DNA of 64,000 nucleotides from Renibacterium sp. (GTDB lineage Bacteria > Actinomycetota > Actinomycetes > Actinomycetales > Micrococcaceae): NCBI GenBank assembly GCA_017419405.1, contig JAFOLH010000015.1, forward strand, positions 337,883-401,882. Direction: 5' to 3'. A model generated the notes under the pieces. The model saw nothing but the letters and a program-made list of their open reading frames with translations, did not search any database and had not been told where the DNA came from. Position 1 is the first letter of the stretch. Each line of letters opens with the position of its first letter. Shown here piece by piece: positions 50,857 to 59,182 of the stretch. The translations under genes were made by a program, and so were the position numbers.

Positions 50857-52654
50857 AAACGCTGCGGACGAGTTGGCCGCGGAAACTGCACCGCGCCAAG
50901 ACCCGGCGAGTCTGGGCGACGGGAAGCTGCCGGTCTCCGACCAAGCCCAGGTCAAACGCGAAGCCGTCAGACTGATCAAACAGCACCGCGCCGCGCTGCT
51001 CAAAGTAGTCGGGCTGTTCGTGCTCGCCGCCGTTGCCGGGCTCGCCGGACCTGCGCTGCTGCGCGTCCTGATCGACGACATCAGCGCCGGGACCACGCTG
51101 GAACACGTGATGCTTTTCGGCTTCCTGCTGATCGGATTCGTCTTGCTGCAGGCCGTACTGCAACGGTTCGCAGTGGCTTCGAGCATGATCCAGGGCGAAA
51201 AAGTCTTCGCCCAACTGCGCGAAGAGTTCATGGAAGAGGTCACTTCGCTGCCGCTCTCCACGGTGGAGAAGGCCGGGACCGGAGATCTGGTCTCGCGCAC
51301 CACCAATGACGTCGAAGCGGTGTCCTTTGCGGTTCGCTTCGCGGTTCCGCAGATCCTGGTCAGCGCAGTGACCTTGCTGCTGACCTTGGGGGCAGCGCTG
51401 CTGATCTCGCCGATCGTGGCCGTGGCCCTGCTCGCCGGGGTTCCTTTGCTGGTGCCGGCGACCCGTTGGTATTTGAACCGTTCCACGGCCGGATACGCGG
51501 CCGAACGCGAAGCCTACGCCGTGATGAACGGGGCGATTTCGGAAAGCATCGAAGGCGCCCGGACGGTGGACGCGCTCAGCCTCGGAACACAGCGCCGGCA
51601 GAAGATCGACGCCGGTCTGGCCGGCGGTTTCCGCGCGGAGCGGTACACGCTCTGGCTGCGCAGCTGGCTCTTCCCGATCACCGAGTTCGCCTTCTGGCTG
51701 CCGGTCGCGGTGGTTTTGGTGTGGGGCGGCTGGCTGGCTTCGCAGGGCATCGTCACCGCCGGAGTGGTCGCAGCGGTGGCGCTCTACGCCGTGCAGTTGG
51801 TCGATCCGGTGAACACCTTGATCATGTGGCTCGACGAGCTCCAGGTGGGCGCGGCCTCGCTGGCCCGGATCACCGGCATCAAAGAGGTGCCGGCAGACCG
51901 GACCGCAACCGATGCCGAACCTGCGGACCAGGACATCGTGATCCGCAACGCCCGTTATGCCTACCGGCCCGGACACGATGTGCTGCACGGCATCGACCTG
52001 GTGCTGCGCCGTGGTGAACGGCTCGCCGTGGTTGGCCCTTCCGGTGCCGGAAAGTCCACCTTGGGCCGGCTGATCGCCGGAATCCATCCGCCCAGTGCCG
52101 GCAGTGTTATGGTCGGCGGGGTTCCGCTGGTGGACCGCCCCTTGGACGAGCTGCGCCGCGAAGTGGCCCTGGTCACCCAGGAGCACCACGTTTTCGTGGG
52201 TTCGGTCGTGGACAACGTCCGGCTCGGCCGCGACGAAGCAACCGTGGCCGAAGTCGAAAAGGCATTGGCCGACGTCGGCGCGCTGGACTGGGCCGCCAAT
52301 CTCCCGGAAGGGCTGGAGACCGAGGTCGGCTCCGGCGCCTATGCGCTGACTCCGGCGCAGGCCCAGGAAATCGCCTTGGCCCGGCTGGTCCTGGCCGATC
52401 CGCACACCCTGGTGCTCGACGAAGCCACTTCGCTGATCGATCCGCAGGCTGCGCGGGACTTGGAACAGTCGCTCAATGCCGTACTGGCCGGACGCACGGT
52501 CGTCGCGATCGCGCACCGCTTGCACACCGCGCACGACGCCGATCGGGTCGCGGTGGTCGAAGGCGGCCGGATCACGGAGCTCGGCTCGCACGAGGAGCTG
52601 CTCGCGCTCGGCGGCTCCTATGCCTCGTTGTGGGACTCCTGGCGGACCGAGTAG
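50849..52654 (+). CDS. ABC exporter subunit 2, catalytic partner
   Basis: A 601-residue half-transporter: six membrane helices in about 45-320, then an ATPase with normal Walker A GPSGAGKST (396-404), Walker B LVLDEATSL (521-529) and switch His556 in IAHRLHT. Its signature is LTPAQ (500-504) instead of LSGGQ. It therefore complements subunit 1: together they have exactly one complete ATP site. The long N-terminus (about 40 residues) is polar and not a signal peptide. Confidence 0.93.
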   Translation: MSENAADELAAETAPRQDPASLGDGKLPVSDQAQVKREAVRLIKQHRAALLKVVGLFVLAAVAGLAGPALLRVLIDDISAGTTLEHVMLFGFLLIGFVLLQAVLQRFAVASSMIQGEKVFAQLREEFMEEVTSLPLSTVEKAGTGDLVSRTTNDVEAVSFAVRFAVPQILVSAVTLLLTLGAALLISPIVAVALLAGVPLLVPATRWYLNRSTAGYAAEREAYAVMNGAISESIEGARTVDALSLGTQRRQKIDAGLAGGFRAERYTLWLRSWLFPITEFAFWLPVAVVLVWGGWLASQGIVTAGVVAAVALYAVQLVDPVNTLIMWLDELQVGAASLARITGIKEVPADRTATDAEPADQDIVIRNARYAYRPGHDVLHGIDLVLRRGERLAVVGPSGAGKSTLGRLIAGIHPPSAGSVMVGGVPLVDRPLDELRREVALVTQEHHVFVGSVVDNVRLGRDEATVAEVEKALADVGALDWAANLPEGLETEVGSGAYALTPAQAQEIALARLVLADPHTLVLDEATSLIDPQAARDLEQSLNAVLAGRTVVAIAHRLHTAHDADRVAVVEGGRITELGSHEELLALGGSYASLWDSWRTE

Positions 52655-52690
52655 GACGTCGCAACCCTGATGACAAACGTAAACCTTTTC

Positions 52691-52719
52691 TTGACATACT
52701 GAATATGTAAATTTATTCT
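52691..52719 (+). promoter_or_regulatory. Promoter of the serine hydrolase gene, probably leaderless
   Basis: TTGACA at 52691 and TATTCT at 52714 are spaced by 17 bases. The -10 element ends six bases before the ATG at 52726, so transcription should begin at or next to the start codon, and no ribosome binding site is present. The spacer holds a 5-bp inverted repeat ACATA/TATGT, a possible operator. Confidence 0.65.
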
Positions 52720-52725
52720 TTACGC

Positions 52726-53811
52726 ATGAACAATGTCGGATTGCCATGGTTGCGTCGACGATGGATCCCCTTGCTCGGGTCGGTCTCGCTGATCGGAATC
52801 CTTCTCGCAGCAGCCCCGCTGCCCCAGCAATTGGAAGTTTTTTCTGCCGGAAACAAAAGTTTCGCGGCCACCGTGAAGCCCCAACTTCCCGGCGGTGTGG
52901 GCAAAGTTTGTGCCGCAGTCCTCAATCAGGATCGGCAGGAACTCGCCTGTTTCGGTGCGCAACCCGATAGTCGGTTCGAAATCGGCTCTTTGACCAAAAC
53001 GTTCACCGCCATGTTGCTCGCGGACGCGGTAAACCGGGGCGAAGTAGCGCTCGATACCCGGTTGGGCGAGCTTCTCGATGTGGGCCAGAGCCCCGCGTCG
53101 ACAATAACTCTGCAGGAGCTGGCGACGCATACCTCCGGGTTGCCCAGGCTGCCCAACTCGCCAGGTTTCTACACCGGGGCGTTCTGGGCGAATCTGACCG
53201 CCGGAAATCCGTACACCCAAGATCGTCCGTCGCTTCTGGGCTATGCCCGCGAAGCGGCACTGAGTGACCGGGGAAGCTTCGGCTATTCCAACTTCGGCTT
53301 CGCCTTGCTGGGCGAAGCCCTTGCCGCGCGGGCCGGAACCGACTACTCCAGTCTGGTCCGTGATCGCATCACCACTCCGTTGGGCATGACGAACACCTCG
53401 GTGGCCGCCTCCTCATCGACCGGAACCGTGCCCGGGTACTCGACCTCATTCCGGGCTGCCGAGCCATGGATCATGCGCGCGTTCAGCCCGGCAGGCGCAA
53501 TCACGTCGACGGTGCAGGATTTGGCCAAATATGCGAAAGCGATCCTCAGCGGAACGGCGCCGGGGATGAACGCCTTGGAACCGATATCGGCTATTCCCGG
53601 CGGCGACAGCATCGGATTGTCCTGGCTGACCACGGAGCGCAACGGCCGCTCGCTGAGCCACCACAATGGCATGACCGGCGGATTCGCCTCGATCATGGTC
53701 CTGGACCGGGAAGCCGGTTACGCCGCCGTGCTGATCGGGAACGCAGCGATAAGCCTGGACGAAGCCGGGTTCGCACTGGTCGCCGATGCCGCTGCAGAGT
53801 TGCGGAAATAA
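52726..53811 (+). CDS. Beta-lactamase-fold serine hydrolase (class C/penicillin-binding-like), exported
   Basis: A 361-residue protein with an N-terminal helix after RRRW (IPLLGSVSLIGILLAAAP), likely a signal anchor. The catalytic motifs are SLTK (FEIGSLTKTFTAM), YSN (FGYSNFGFALL) and the HxG-like HHNGMTGG. This is the class C beta-lactamase/D-Ala-D-Ala peptidase/esterase family; true beta-lactamase activity cannot be told from sequence. It is two bases from a small membrane protein gene and probably co-transcribed with it. Confidence 0.9.
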   Translation: MNNVGLPWLRRRWIPLLGSVSLIGILLAAAPLPQQLEVFSAGNKSFAATVKPQLPGGVGKVCAAVLNQDRQELACFGAQPDSRFEIGSLTKTFTAMLLADAVNRGEVALDTRLGELLDVGQSPASTITLQELATHTSGLPRLPNSPGFYTGAFWANLTAGNPYTQDRPSLLGYAREAALSDRGSFGYSNFGFALLGEALAARAGTDYSSLVRDRITTPLGMTNTSVAASSSTGTVPGYSTSFRAAEPWIMRAFSPAGAITSTVQDLAKYAKAILSGTAPGMNALEPISAIPGGDSIGLSWLTTERNGRSLSHHNGMTGGFASIMVLDREAGYAAVLIGNAAISLDEAGFALVADAAAELRK

Positions 53812-53813
53812 CC

Positions 53814-54185
53814 ATGGACTTCCGCACCGTGCTCCTCTGGCTGCCACTGGCGATCGGCCTGGTCGCAAGCGGTTCCGCCTGGTGGCATTTTTCCCGGTCC
53901 GACACGGCAGAACCTTCGCTGAAGGTGCTCAGCCGAGCCCTCGAAGCATTCGCCGTCGTCATCTTCAGCCTTCTGGTGAGCGATTTTTCCGCGGTTCCGT
54001 TCTGGTCCTGGTGGATCTCCGCAACGATCCTGACCGTCGCCTTCGGCTGCATGGTCGTGCGTTGGCCGCGGTTGGCCGCAGCACCCGAAACGCCAAGACG
54101 GCGCGGCATTCTGCCGGCCGCCGCACTCAGGTTCAGCCTCACGCTCATCGTCTGCGCATTGCTCGCCGTCGTTGCTTCCTGGTGA
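53814..54185 (+). CDS. Small integral membrane protein
   Basis: A 123-residue protein with four predicted helices: VLLWLPLAIGLVASGSAWWHF, ALEAFAVVIFSLLVSDF, FWSWWISATILTVAFGCMVV and AALRFSLTLIVCALLAVVASW. No family recognised. The ATG at 53814 is two bases after the serine hydrolase stop; the frame is open further upstream inside that gene but those residues are not real. It may anchor or assist the hydrolase. Confidence 0.75.
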   Translation: MDFRTVLLWLPLAIGLVASGSAWWHFSRSDTAEPSLKVLSRALEAFAVVIFSLLVSDFSAVPFWSWWISATILTVAFGCMVVRWPRLAAAPETPRRRGILPAAALRFSLTLIVCALLAVVASW

Positions 54186-54219
54186 ACGTGCTTGCCTGGC
54201 AGGGCCCTAGGATGGACGC

Positions 54220-54855
54220 GTGAACGACATCGATCCACCGCCGCCGGTTCCCAAGGTGCAGGCCGCCGCCGCCGAGCTGCAGAGGCTGCTGGACGTATCG
54301 CCATTTTCCCTGGTCGCCCGGGAAGCCCTGCACACGGCAGAACGGCTTCAGGCAGAGGCCGAGGCGACCTTGGCGTACGTGGTCAACAGCGCACGCGAAT
54401 CCGGCAGCACCTGGCAGGACATCGGCACGGTGTTGGGCATTACGCGACAAGCCGCATTCCAGCGGTTCGGCTCGCCCGTTCACCCGGTCTCCGGAAAGAA
54501 GATCCCCAGATTGAGCAATGCTGACGCGGTCAAAAAGACGATCGAGGTCTTCACCCGCTACGCCGAGGGAGATTGGGCAGCCGTCCGGGACGAGTTCAGC
54601 GAAACGATGCTCGAGACGATCAGCGAACGCCAGCTCGAAGAGGTTTGGCTGATCGCGGTGACAAGCTCCGGCCAATTCGAGAAAATCGATGAAGTCAAGG
54701 CCAGACGCGCCGGAGCCATGCAGGTGGTCGAAGCGGTCTTGCAGTTCGAAGCAGGGAATTTCGCCGGCCGCATTGCCTTCGGCGACGCCGGACGAATCCA
54801 AGGCCTTCTAGTCTTCGACCCCGAACACACGGAGCAGGGCCGGTTGCCTTTTTGA
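54220..54855 (+). CDS. HTH plus DUF3887-like protein
   Basis: A 211-residue soluble protein. The N-terminal part has a helical region and an HTH-like segment ([31 protein letters not shown], in outline) similar to those of actinobacterial DNA-binding proteins. The C-terminal part (from about 95, [29 protein letters not shown]) matches the DUF3887 cystatin-like fold. The start is a GTG. The combination suggests a small regulator; target unknown. Confidence 0.75.
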   Translation: MNDIDPPPPVPKVQAAAAELQRLLDVSPFSLVAREALHTAERLQAEAEATLAYVVNSARESGSTWQDIGTVLGITRQAAFQRFGSPVHPVSGKKIPRLSNADAVKKTIEVFTRYAEGDWAAVRDEFSETMLETISERQLEEVWLIAVTSSGQFEKIDEVKARRAGAMQVVEAVLQFEAGNFAGRIAFGDAGRIQGLLVFDPEHTEQGRLPF

Positions 54856-54881
54856 CTCCGGCATGACTTTGCTCCGCCCGG

Positions 54882-55370
54882 TCAGTGATCGAAGAACACC
54901 AGTGATGAATTGATCAGCTCCGCGATCACTTCGGCGTCGTGCGCCCGGCGCAGCGACTCCCGGAAATTCTCTTTGAACAGCGACCGGGCCAAAGTGGCCA
55001 GCACCTCCAGATGCTGCGAGAAGGAGCTCGCCGGGGTCCCGATCAACAAGATGATGTTGGCCGGCCCGTCCACGGCGCCGAAGTCCAGGGCATGGCCGAA
55101 CTTGGTGATGCCCACCGCGATCGTGGTCTCGGTGACGAACTCGCTGCGCGCATGGGGCATCCCGATGCCGCCGGGCAGGCCGGTGGCCAGTTGGTGCTCC
55201 CGGGCGTTGACCTGGGCCAGGAACCCGGCCAAATCGGAAACCCGGCCGACCGCGAACATCTTCTCCGCGAGTTGGGCGGCGGCGTCCTCACGAGTTTCCG
55301 CGACCAACTCCAGGATCACCAGATCCGGTGTGGTCAGCAGGCCATCGTAACGTTCGAAAGGCACGTTCAT
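54882..55370 (-). CDS. PTS EIIA component, fructose/mannitol type
   Basis: A 162-residue EIIA: VILELVAETREDAAAQLAEKMF and the phosphorylated His in GLPGGIGMPHARSEFV. It is a lone EIIA with no EIIB, EIIC, HPr or EI gene nearby. The ATG at 55370 is 13 bases after the glpD stop; the frame is open upstream inside glpD. A stand-alone EIIA linked to glycerol-3-phosphate dehydrogenase may serve regulation or a remote transporter. Confidence 0.9.
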   Translation of the reverse strand: MNVPFERYDGLLTTPDLVILELVAETREDAAAQLAEKMFAVGRVSDLAGFLAQVNAREHQLATGLPGGIGMPHARSEFVTETTIAVGITKFGHALDFGAVDGPANIILLIGTPASSFSQHLEVLATLARSLFKENFRESLRRAHDAEVIAELINSSLVFFDH

Positions 55371-55383
55371 CCTCGGATCTGGC

Positions 55384-57279
55384 TCATTCGCCGACCACGT
55401 CTTCCACGGCCAGGCGCACCGCGTCCGCCGAAGCGTCGTCGGGCTGTTCCTGGCTGAGCAGCTCGGCCTCGACCCGGGCCAGATACTTCTTGGTCTCGGC
55501 ATCCTTGACCGCTTTGCTCCAGCCCAGGATCGGCGCCAGCAGATCGGCGACCACCGGGGCCGCAGCGACGCCACGGTCCCAGGACTCGATCGAAATCCGG
55601 GTACGCCGGGTGAGCACATCACTGACGTGCAGCGCGCCTTCATGCGTGGCCGCATAGACCACCTCGGCACGCAAGTAGTCCTCCGCCCCCGGCAACGGCT
55701 CGGCCAGGCTCGGATCGGCCGCGATGATCGCCAGAACCTCGGAGGTCATCGAACCGTAACGGCCCAGCAGATGCTCCAGCCGCGCCACGTGCACACCGGT
55801 CTCCTCTGCCGTCCGGTTCCGCCGGTTCCAAGCCGCCTGGTAGCCGACCGCGCCGAGCAGCGGAATGGTCTCCGTGCAGCTTTCCGGAACCCGCTCGTCG
55901 AGCGTCCGCACTGCCTCGTCGACGGCGTCTTTGGCCATCACCCGGTAAGTGGTGTATTTGCCACCGGCCACCACGACCAGCCCCGGCACCGGGTGCGCCA
56001 CCACGTGCTCCCGGGAGAGTTTCGCAGTGGAATCGTTCTCGCCGGCCAGCAATGGCCGCAAGCCGGCGTAGACGCCCTCCACATCCTCGCGGGTCAACGG
56101 ACGCTTGAGCACCTTGTTCACATGGCCCAACACGTAATCGATGTCCGCAGCCGAAGCCGCCGGATGCGCTTTGTCCAGCTTCCAATCGGTGTCCGTGGTG
56201 CCGATGATCCAGTGCCGGCCCCACGGGATCACGAACAGCACCGATTTCTCGGTGCGCAGGATCAGGCCCACCGTGGACTGGAACCGGTCCCGCGGCACCA
56301 CGAGGTGGATGCCCTTGGACGCCCTGACCTTGAGCTGCCCGCGGTCGGTGACCATGGCCTGGGTTTCGTCGGTCCACACGCCGGTCGCATTGACCACTTG
56401 CTTCGCGCGGATCTCGAACTCGCCGCCCTCCACCAGGTTCCGGACTTTCGCCCCGACCACGCGTTCGCCTTCGCGCAGGAAATCGACCACTTTGACCCCG
56501 TTCACCGCTTGGGCCCCGTAGGAGGCTGCGGTGCGGACCAGGTCGTTGACCAGTCGGGCATCGTCGACTTGGGCGTCGTAGTAGCGGATCGAACCGACCA
56601 TGGCATCGTCTTTGAGGCTCGGCGCGGCGCGCAACGTGCCCCGTTTGCTCAGGTGCTTGTGGAACGGCACACCACGTGAGTTTCCGCTGGTCAAGCCCAG
56701 CGTGTCGTAGAGCAGGATGCCGGCACCAACATATGGGCGTTCGACGAAACGCTTGGTCAACGGATAGAGGAACGGCACCGGGCGCACCAGGTGCGGCGCA
56801 ATCCGCTGGATCAGCAAGCCGCGTTCCTGGAGCGCCTCCTTGACCAAGGCGAAATCGAGCATTTCCAGGTAGCGCAGACCACCGTGGATGAGCTTCGACG
56901 AACGGCTCGACGTCCCGGAAGCCCAATCGTTCATCTCCACGATGCCGACTTTCAGCCCACGGGTCACCGCGTCCAAAGCCGCCCCGGCGCCGACCACGCC
57001 GCCGCCGACAATGAGCACATCGAGCTCCTGCCCCGGTTGGTTCGTGGCTACGAGCTCAGCCAGAGCAGCAGCACGGAACTCCGGGCTCAGCTGCCCGCCG
57101 GGATTCTGGTCTCCAGGAATCCGGACATTGCGCGCCGAGCCGGACGTCGGCTCGGCTGAGCTGGCCGGCCTGGCTGAAGTCGCCGGTTTGGCTGAAGTCG
57201 CCGGTTTGGCTGGGCTGGCGGTGCTGCGGGAACGTGGCGTTGGCACAGGGATCTCCTCAACAGTGGCGGACAATTCCAC
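55384..57279 (-). CDS. glpD: Aerobic glycerol-3-phosphate dehydrogenase
   Basis: A 631-residue FAD enzyme: LDVLIVGGGVVGAGAALDAV binds FAD at about 86, followed by SSKLIHGGLRYLE, VVNATGVWTDETQ, PWGRHWIIGTTDTDW and AGGKYTTYRVMAKDAV. It oxidises sn-glycerol-3-phosphate and passes electrons to quinone. The first 50 residues are a Pro/Ala/Ser low-complexity extension (AKPATSAKPATSARPASS), encoded by a short direct repeat (about 57160-57215); there is no ATG between it and the core, so the extension seems real. It is followed by the EIIA gene. Confidence 0.95.
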   Translation of the reverse strand: MELSATVEEIPVPTPRSRSTASPAKPATSAKPATSARPASSAEPTSGSARNVRIPGDQNPGGQLSPEFRAAALAELVATNQPGQELDVLIVGGGVVGAGAALDAVTRGLKVGIVEMNDWASGTSSRSSKLIHGGLRYLEMLDFALVKEALQERGLLIQRIAPHLVRPVPFLYPLTKRFVERPYVGAGILLYDTLGLTSGNSRGVPFHKHLSKRGTLRAAPSLKDDAMVGSIRYYDAQVDDARLVNDLVRTAASYGAQAVNGVKVVDFLREGERVVGAKVRNLVEGGEFEIRAKQVVNATGVWTDETQAMVTDRGQLKVRASKGIHLVVPRDRFQSTVGLILRTEKSVLFVIPWGRHWIIGTTDTDWKLDKAHPAASAADIDYVLGHVNKVLKRPLTREDVEGVYAGLRPLLAGENDSTAKLSREHVVAHPVPGLVVVAGGKYTTYRVMAKDAVDEAVRTLDERVPESCTETIPLLGAVGYQAAWNRRNRTAEETGVHVARLEHLLGRYGSMTSEVLAIIAADPSLAEPLPGAEDYLRAEVVYAATHEGALHVSDVLTRRTRISIESWDRGVAAAPVVADLLAPILGWSKAVKDAETKKYLARVEAELLSQEQPDDASADAVRLAVEDVVGE

Positions 57280-57324
57280 AATAGTTCCCTCAGCCCATTA
57301 ACGGCAGCGGCCGGTTGGCTCCGG

Positions 57325-59139
57325 TCAGTTTCCGAGCCGGACCGCCACTTCCTGCAATCTCCGGTCCAACGACTCATAGCCGCCCCGGGTCAGGGCACGC
57401 CAGAGCTTGATCGCCAGGTCCTTGTTCATTTCCTCCAAGGCGGCAATCGCCGTAGCGGGCAGGAACAAAGTCTCCAGCCGACCCACCGCGGTCAATTCGA
57501 CGCCGCCCGCCCGGGCCCCGATCAGCGCCGATTCGCCGAAGGTCGCACCGGGATTGACGCTGGTCAACCGCAATCGACGGCCATTGGAGGCGGTTCCGCT
57601 GGAGATCACTTGCCCTTGCACCACGAAGAACACACCCGGGAAACTCTCATCCGGACCGAGGACCCGTTCACCGTCGTCGAACACGCGTTCCAGCATCATC
57701 GAGCGCAAGTCCAGCGCATCGGCATGGTCCAGCCCTTCGAAAAGCGAACTTTCGAAGATCCGGGCATGCTCCGGCGACTCGAAAGAGGTGCCGAAAGCGG
57801 TCAGGATTTTCGCTTCGCACCATTCGATCGCGTCTTGCCGGGAACCTAAAACCCTGGCGCCGGGCAGCTCCGGCGGCAGATCCACATCGCCCAATTTGCC
57901 TTCCGGATCGACCAGCAGCAACTCCCGGTCTTCCAACGCCAATCTGCTGTGCAGTTCGGCAATCATCTTCTTGGCGACCTCGGAGACCTCGTCCACCCGG
58001 AGCAGGTCCAAGACCACGTAGCGGACGTCGGCTTCGAGGTCGGAGACCGCACGGACCACGCTTTCCGCCCCGGAGAAGAGCAGGTCACCGGCAAGTTCGT
58101 AGACCCGGGCAATTCCACCGTGCTGGTTGAGCACCGCCCGGGATTCCTCGCTGCGCCTGGACCCCGAGGGCGAGTCCGCCACCGAGTATGAGCAACGCAC
58201 CGCGGAGCGCCCGGTCCGGCCGGCCCGGACGAAGTGCATCTGCAAATCCTGCGACAGCCGCCGGCAGACCTCGACACCGCGCACGCTGTTCCCGTGTTCG
58301 TCCAAAGGCGGCGAGAAAACCGCCACGCCGATCTGCCCCGGCAGCACCGCGATGATCCCGCCGCCCACGCCGCTTTTGGCCGGCATTCCGACGTGCGTGA
58401 TCCAGTTTCCGGCGCCGTCGTACATGCCGCTGGTGCCCATGACGCTGAGCACCCGTTCCACCACATCGTCGGTGAGCAGGCGCTCCCCGCTGATCGGGTT
58501 GACCCCGTTGTTCGCCAAGGTTGCTGCCATGATGCTCAGATCGTGGCAGGTGACTTCGAGGGAACACTGTTTGAAGTAATCTTCGACGATCGGGCTCGGG
58601 TCTTCTTCGATGATGCCGAAAGACCGTAACAAATAGCCGAGCGCCAGGTTGCGGTACCCCGAGCTCTGCTCGGACTCGAAGACTTCCTGGCTGAGCGAGA
58701 GGTCCCGCCCGGCGAAGCCGGAGTAGGCGGCCCGGATCCGTTCATAACGGCCGGCCGCTTCGGGCAGCACCAAGGAAGTGGAAACGATCGCGCCGGCATT
58801 GATCATCGGGTTCCGCGGCCGCCCGGAACCAGGCGTGAGCGAGATCTCGTTGAACGCTTCACCGGACGGTTCCACGTCGACCTTGCGGTCCACGGCGTCG
58901 AAACCCTGATCCATCAAGGCGATCCCGTAGCTGAACGGCTTGGAAATCGATTGGATGGTGAACGGGTGCCGGGCATCGCCCACTTCGTAGGTGTAGCCGT
59001 CCGCAGTCGCCAAGCTGATCCCGAACAGCTCCGGCGAGACTCTGCCCAGTTCCGGAATGTAAGCCGCCGGCGCGCCGGCGGTGTTCTGTTTCCCCTCAGC
59101 GTGCAGGTATTCGAGATAGCTCAGAATCGGCGATTTCAT
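57325..59139 (-). CDS. glsA: Glutaminase fused to STAS and cyclic-nucleotide-binding domains
   Basis: A 604-residue three-domain protein. Residues 1-300 are a serine-dependent glutaminase: SISKPFSYG (Ser64/Lys67), MINAGAIVST and GVGGGIIAVLPGQIGVAVFSPP. About 340-430 is a STAS domain (DLEADVRYVVLDLLRVDEVSEVAKK). About 450-575 is a cNMP-binding/CRP-like domain (DGERVLGPDESFPGVFFVVQGQVI, NPGATFGESALIGARAGGVELTAV). It turns glutamine into glutamate and ammonia. The fusion is seen in several actinobacteria and suggests control by a nucleotide or partner protein. Confidence 0.95.
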   Translation of the reverse strand: MKSPILSYLEYLHAEGKQNTAGAPAAYIPELGRVSPELFGISLATADGYTYEVGDARHPFTIQSISKPFSYGIALMDQGFDAVDRKVDVEPSGEAFNEISLTPGSGRPRNPMINAGAIVSTSLVLPEAAGRYERIRAAYSGFAGRDLSLSQEVFESEQSSGYRNLALGYLLRSFGIIEEDPSPIVEDYFKQCSLEVTCHDLSIMAATLANNGVNPISGERLLTDDVVERVLSVMGTSGMYDGAGNWITHVGMPAKSGVGGGIIAVLPGQIGVAVFSPPLDEHGNSVRGVEVCRRLSQDLQMHFVRAGRTGRSAVRCSYSVADSPSGSRRSEESRAVLNQHGGIARVYELAGDLLFSGAESVVRAVSDLEADVRYVVLDLLRVDEVSEVAKKMIAELHSRLALEDRELLLVDPEGKLGDVDLPPELPGARVLGSRQDAIEWCEAKILTAFGTSFESPEHARIFESSLFEGLDHADALDLRSMMLERVFDDGERVLGPDESFPGVFFVVQGQVISSGTASNGRRLRLTSVNPGATFGESALIGARAGGVELTAVGRLETLFLPATAIAALEEMNKDLAIKLWRALTRGGYESLDRRLQEVAVRLGN

Positions 59140-59182
59140 GTTTTTCCTTCCCCCAAGGACTGATCTGCCGGAGCCTGCAGCC

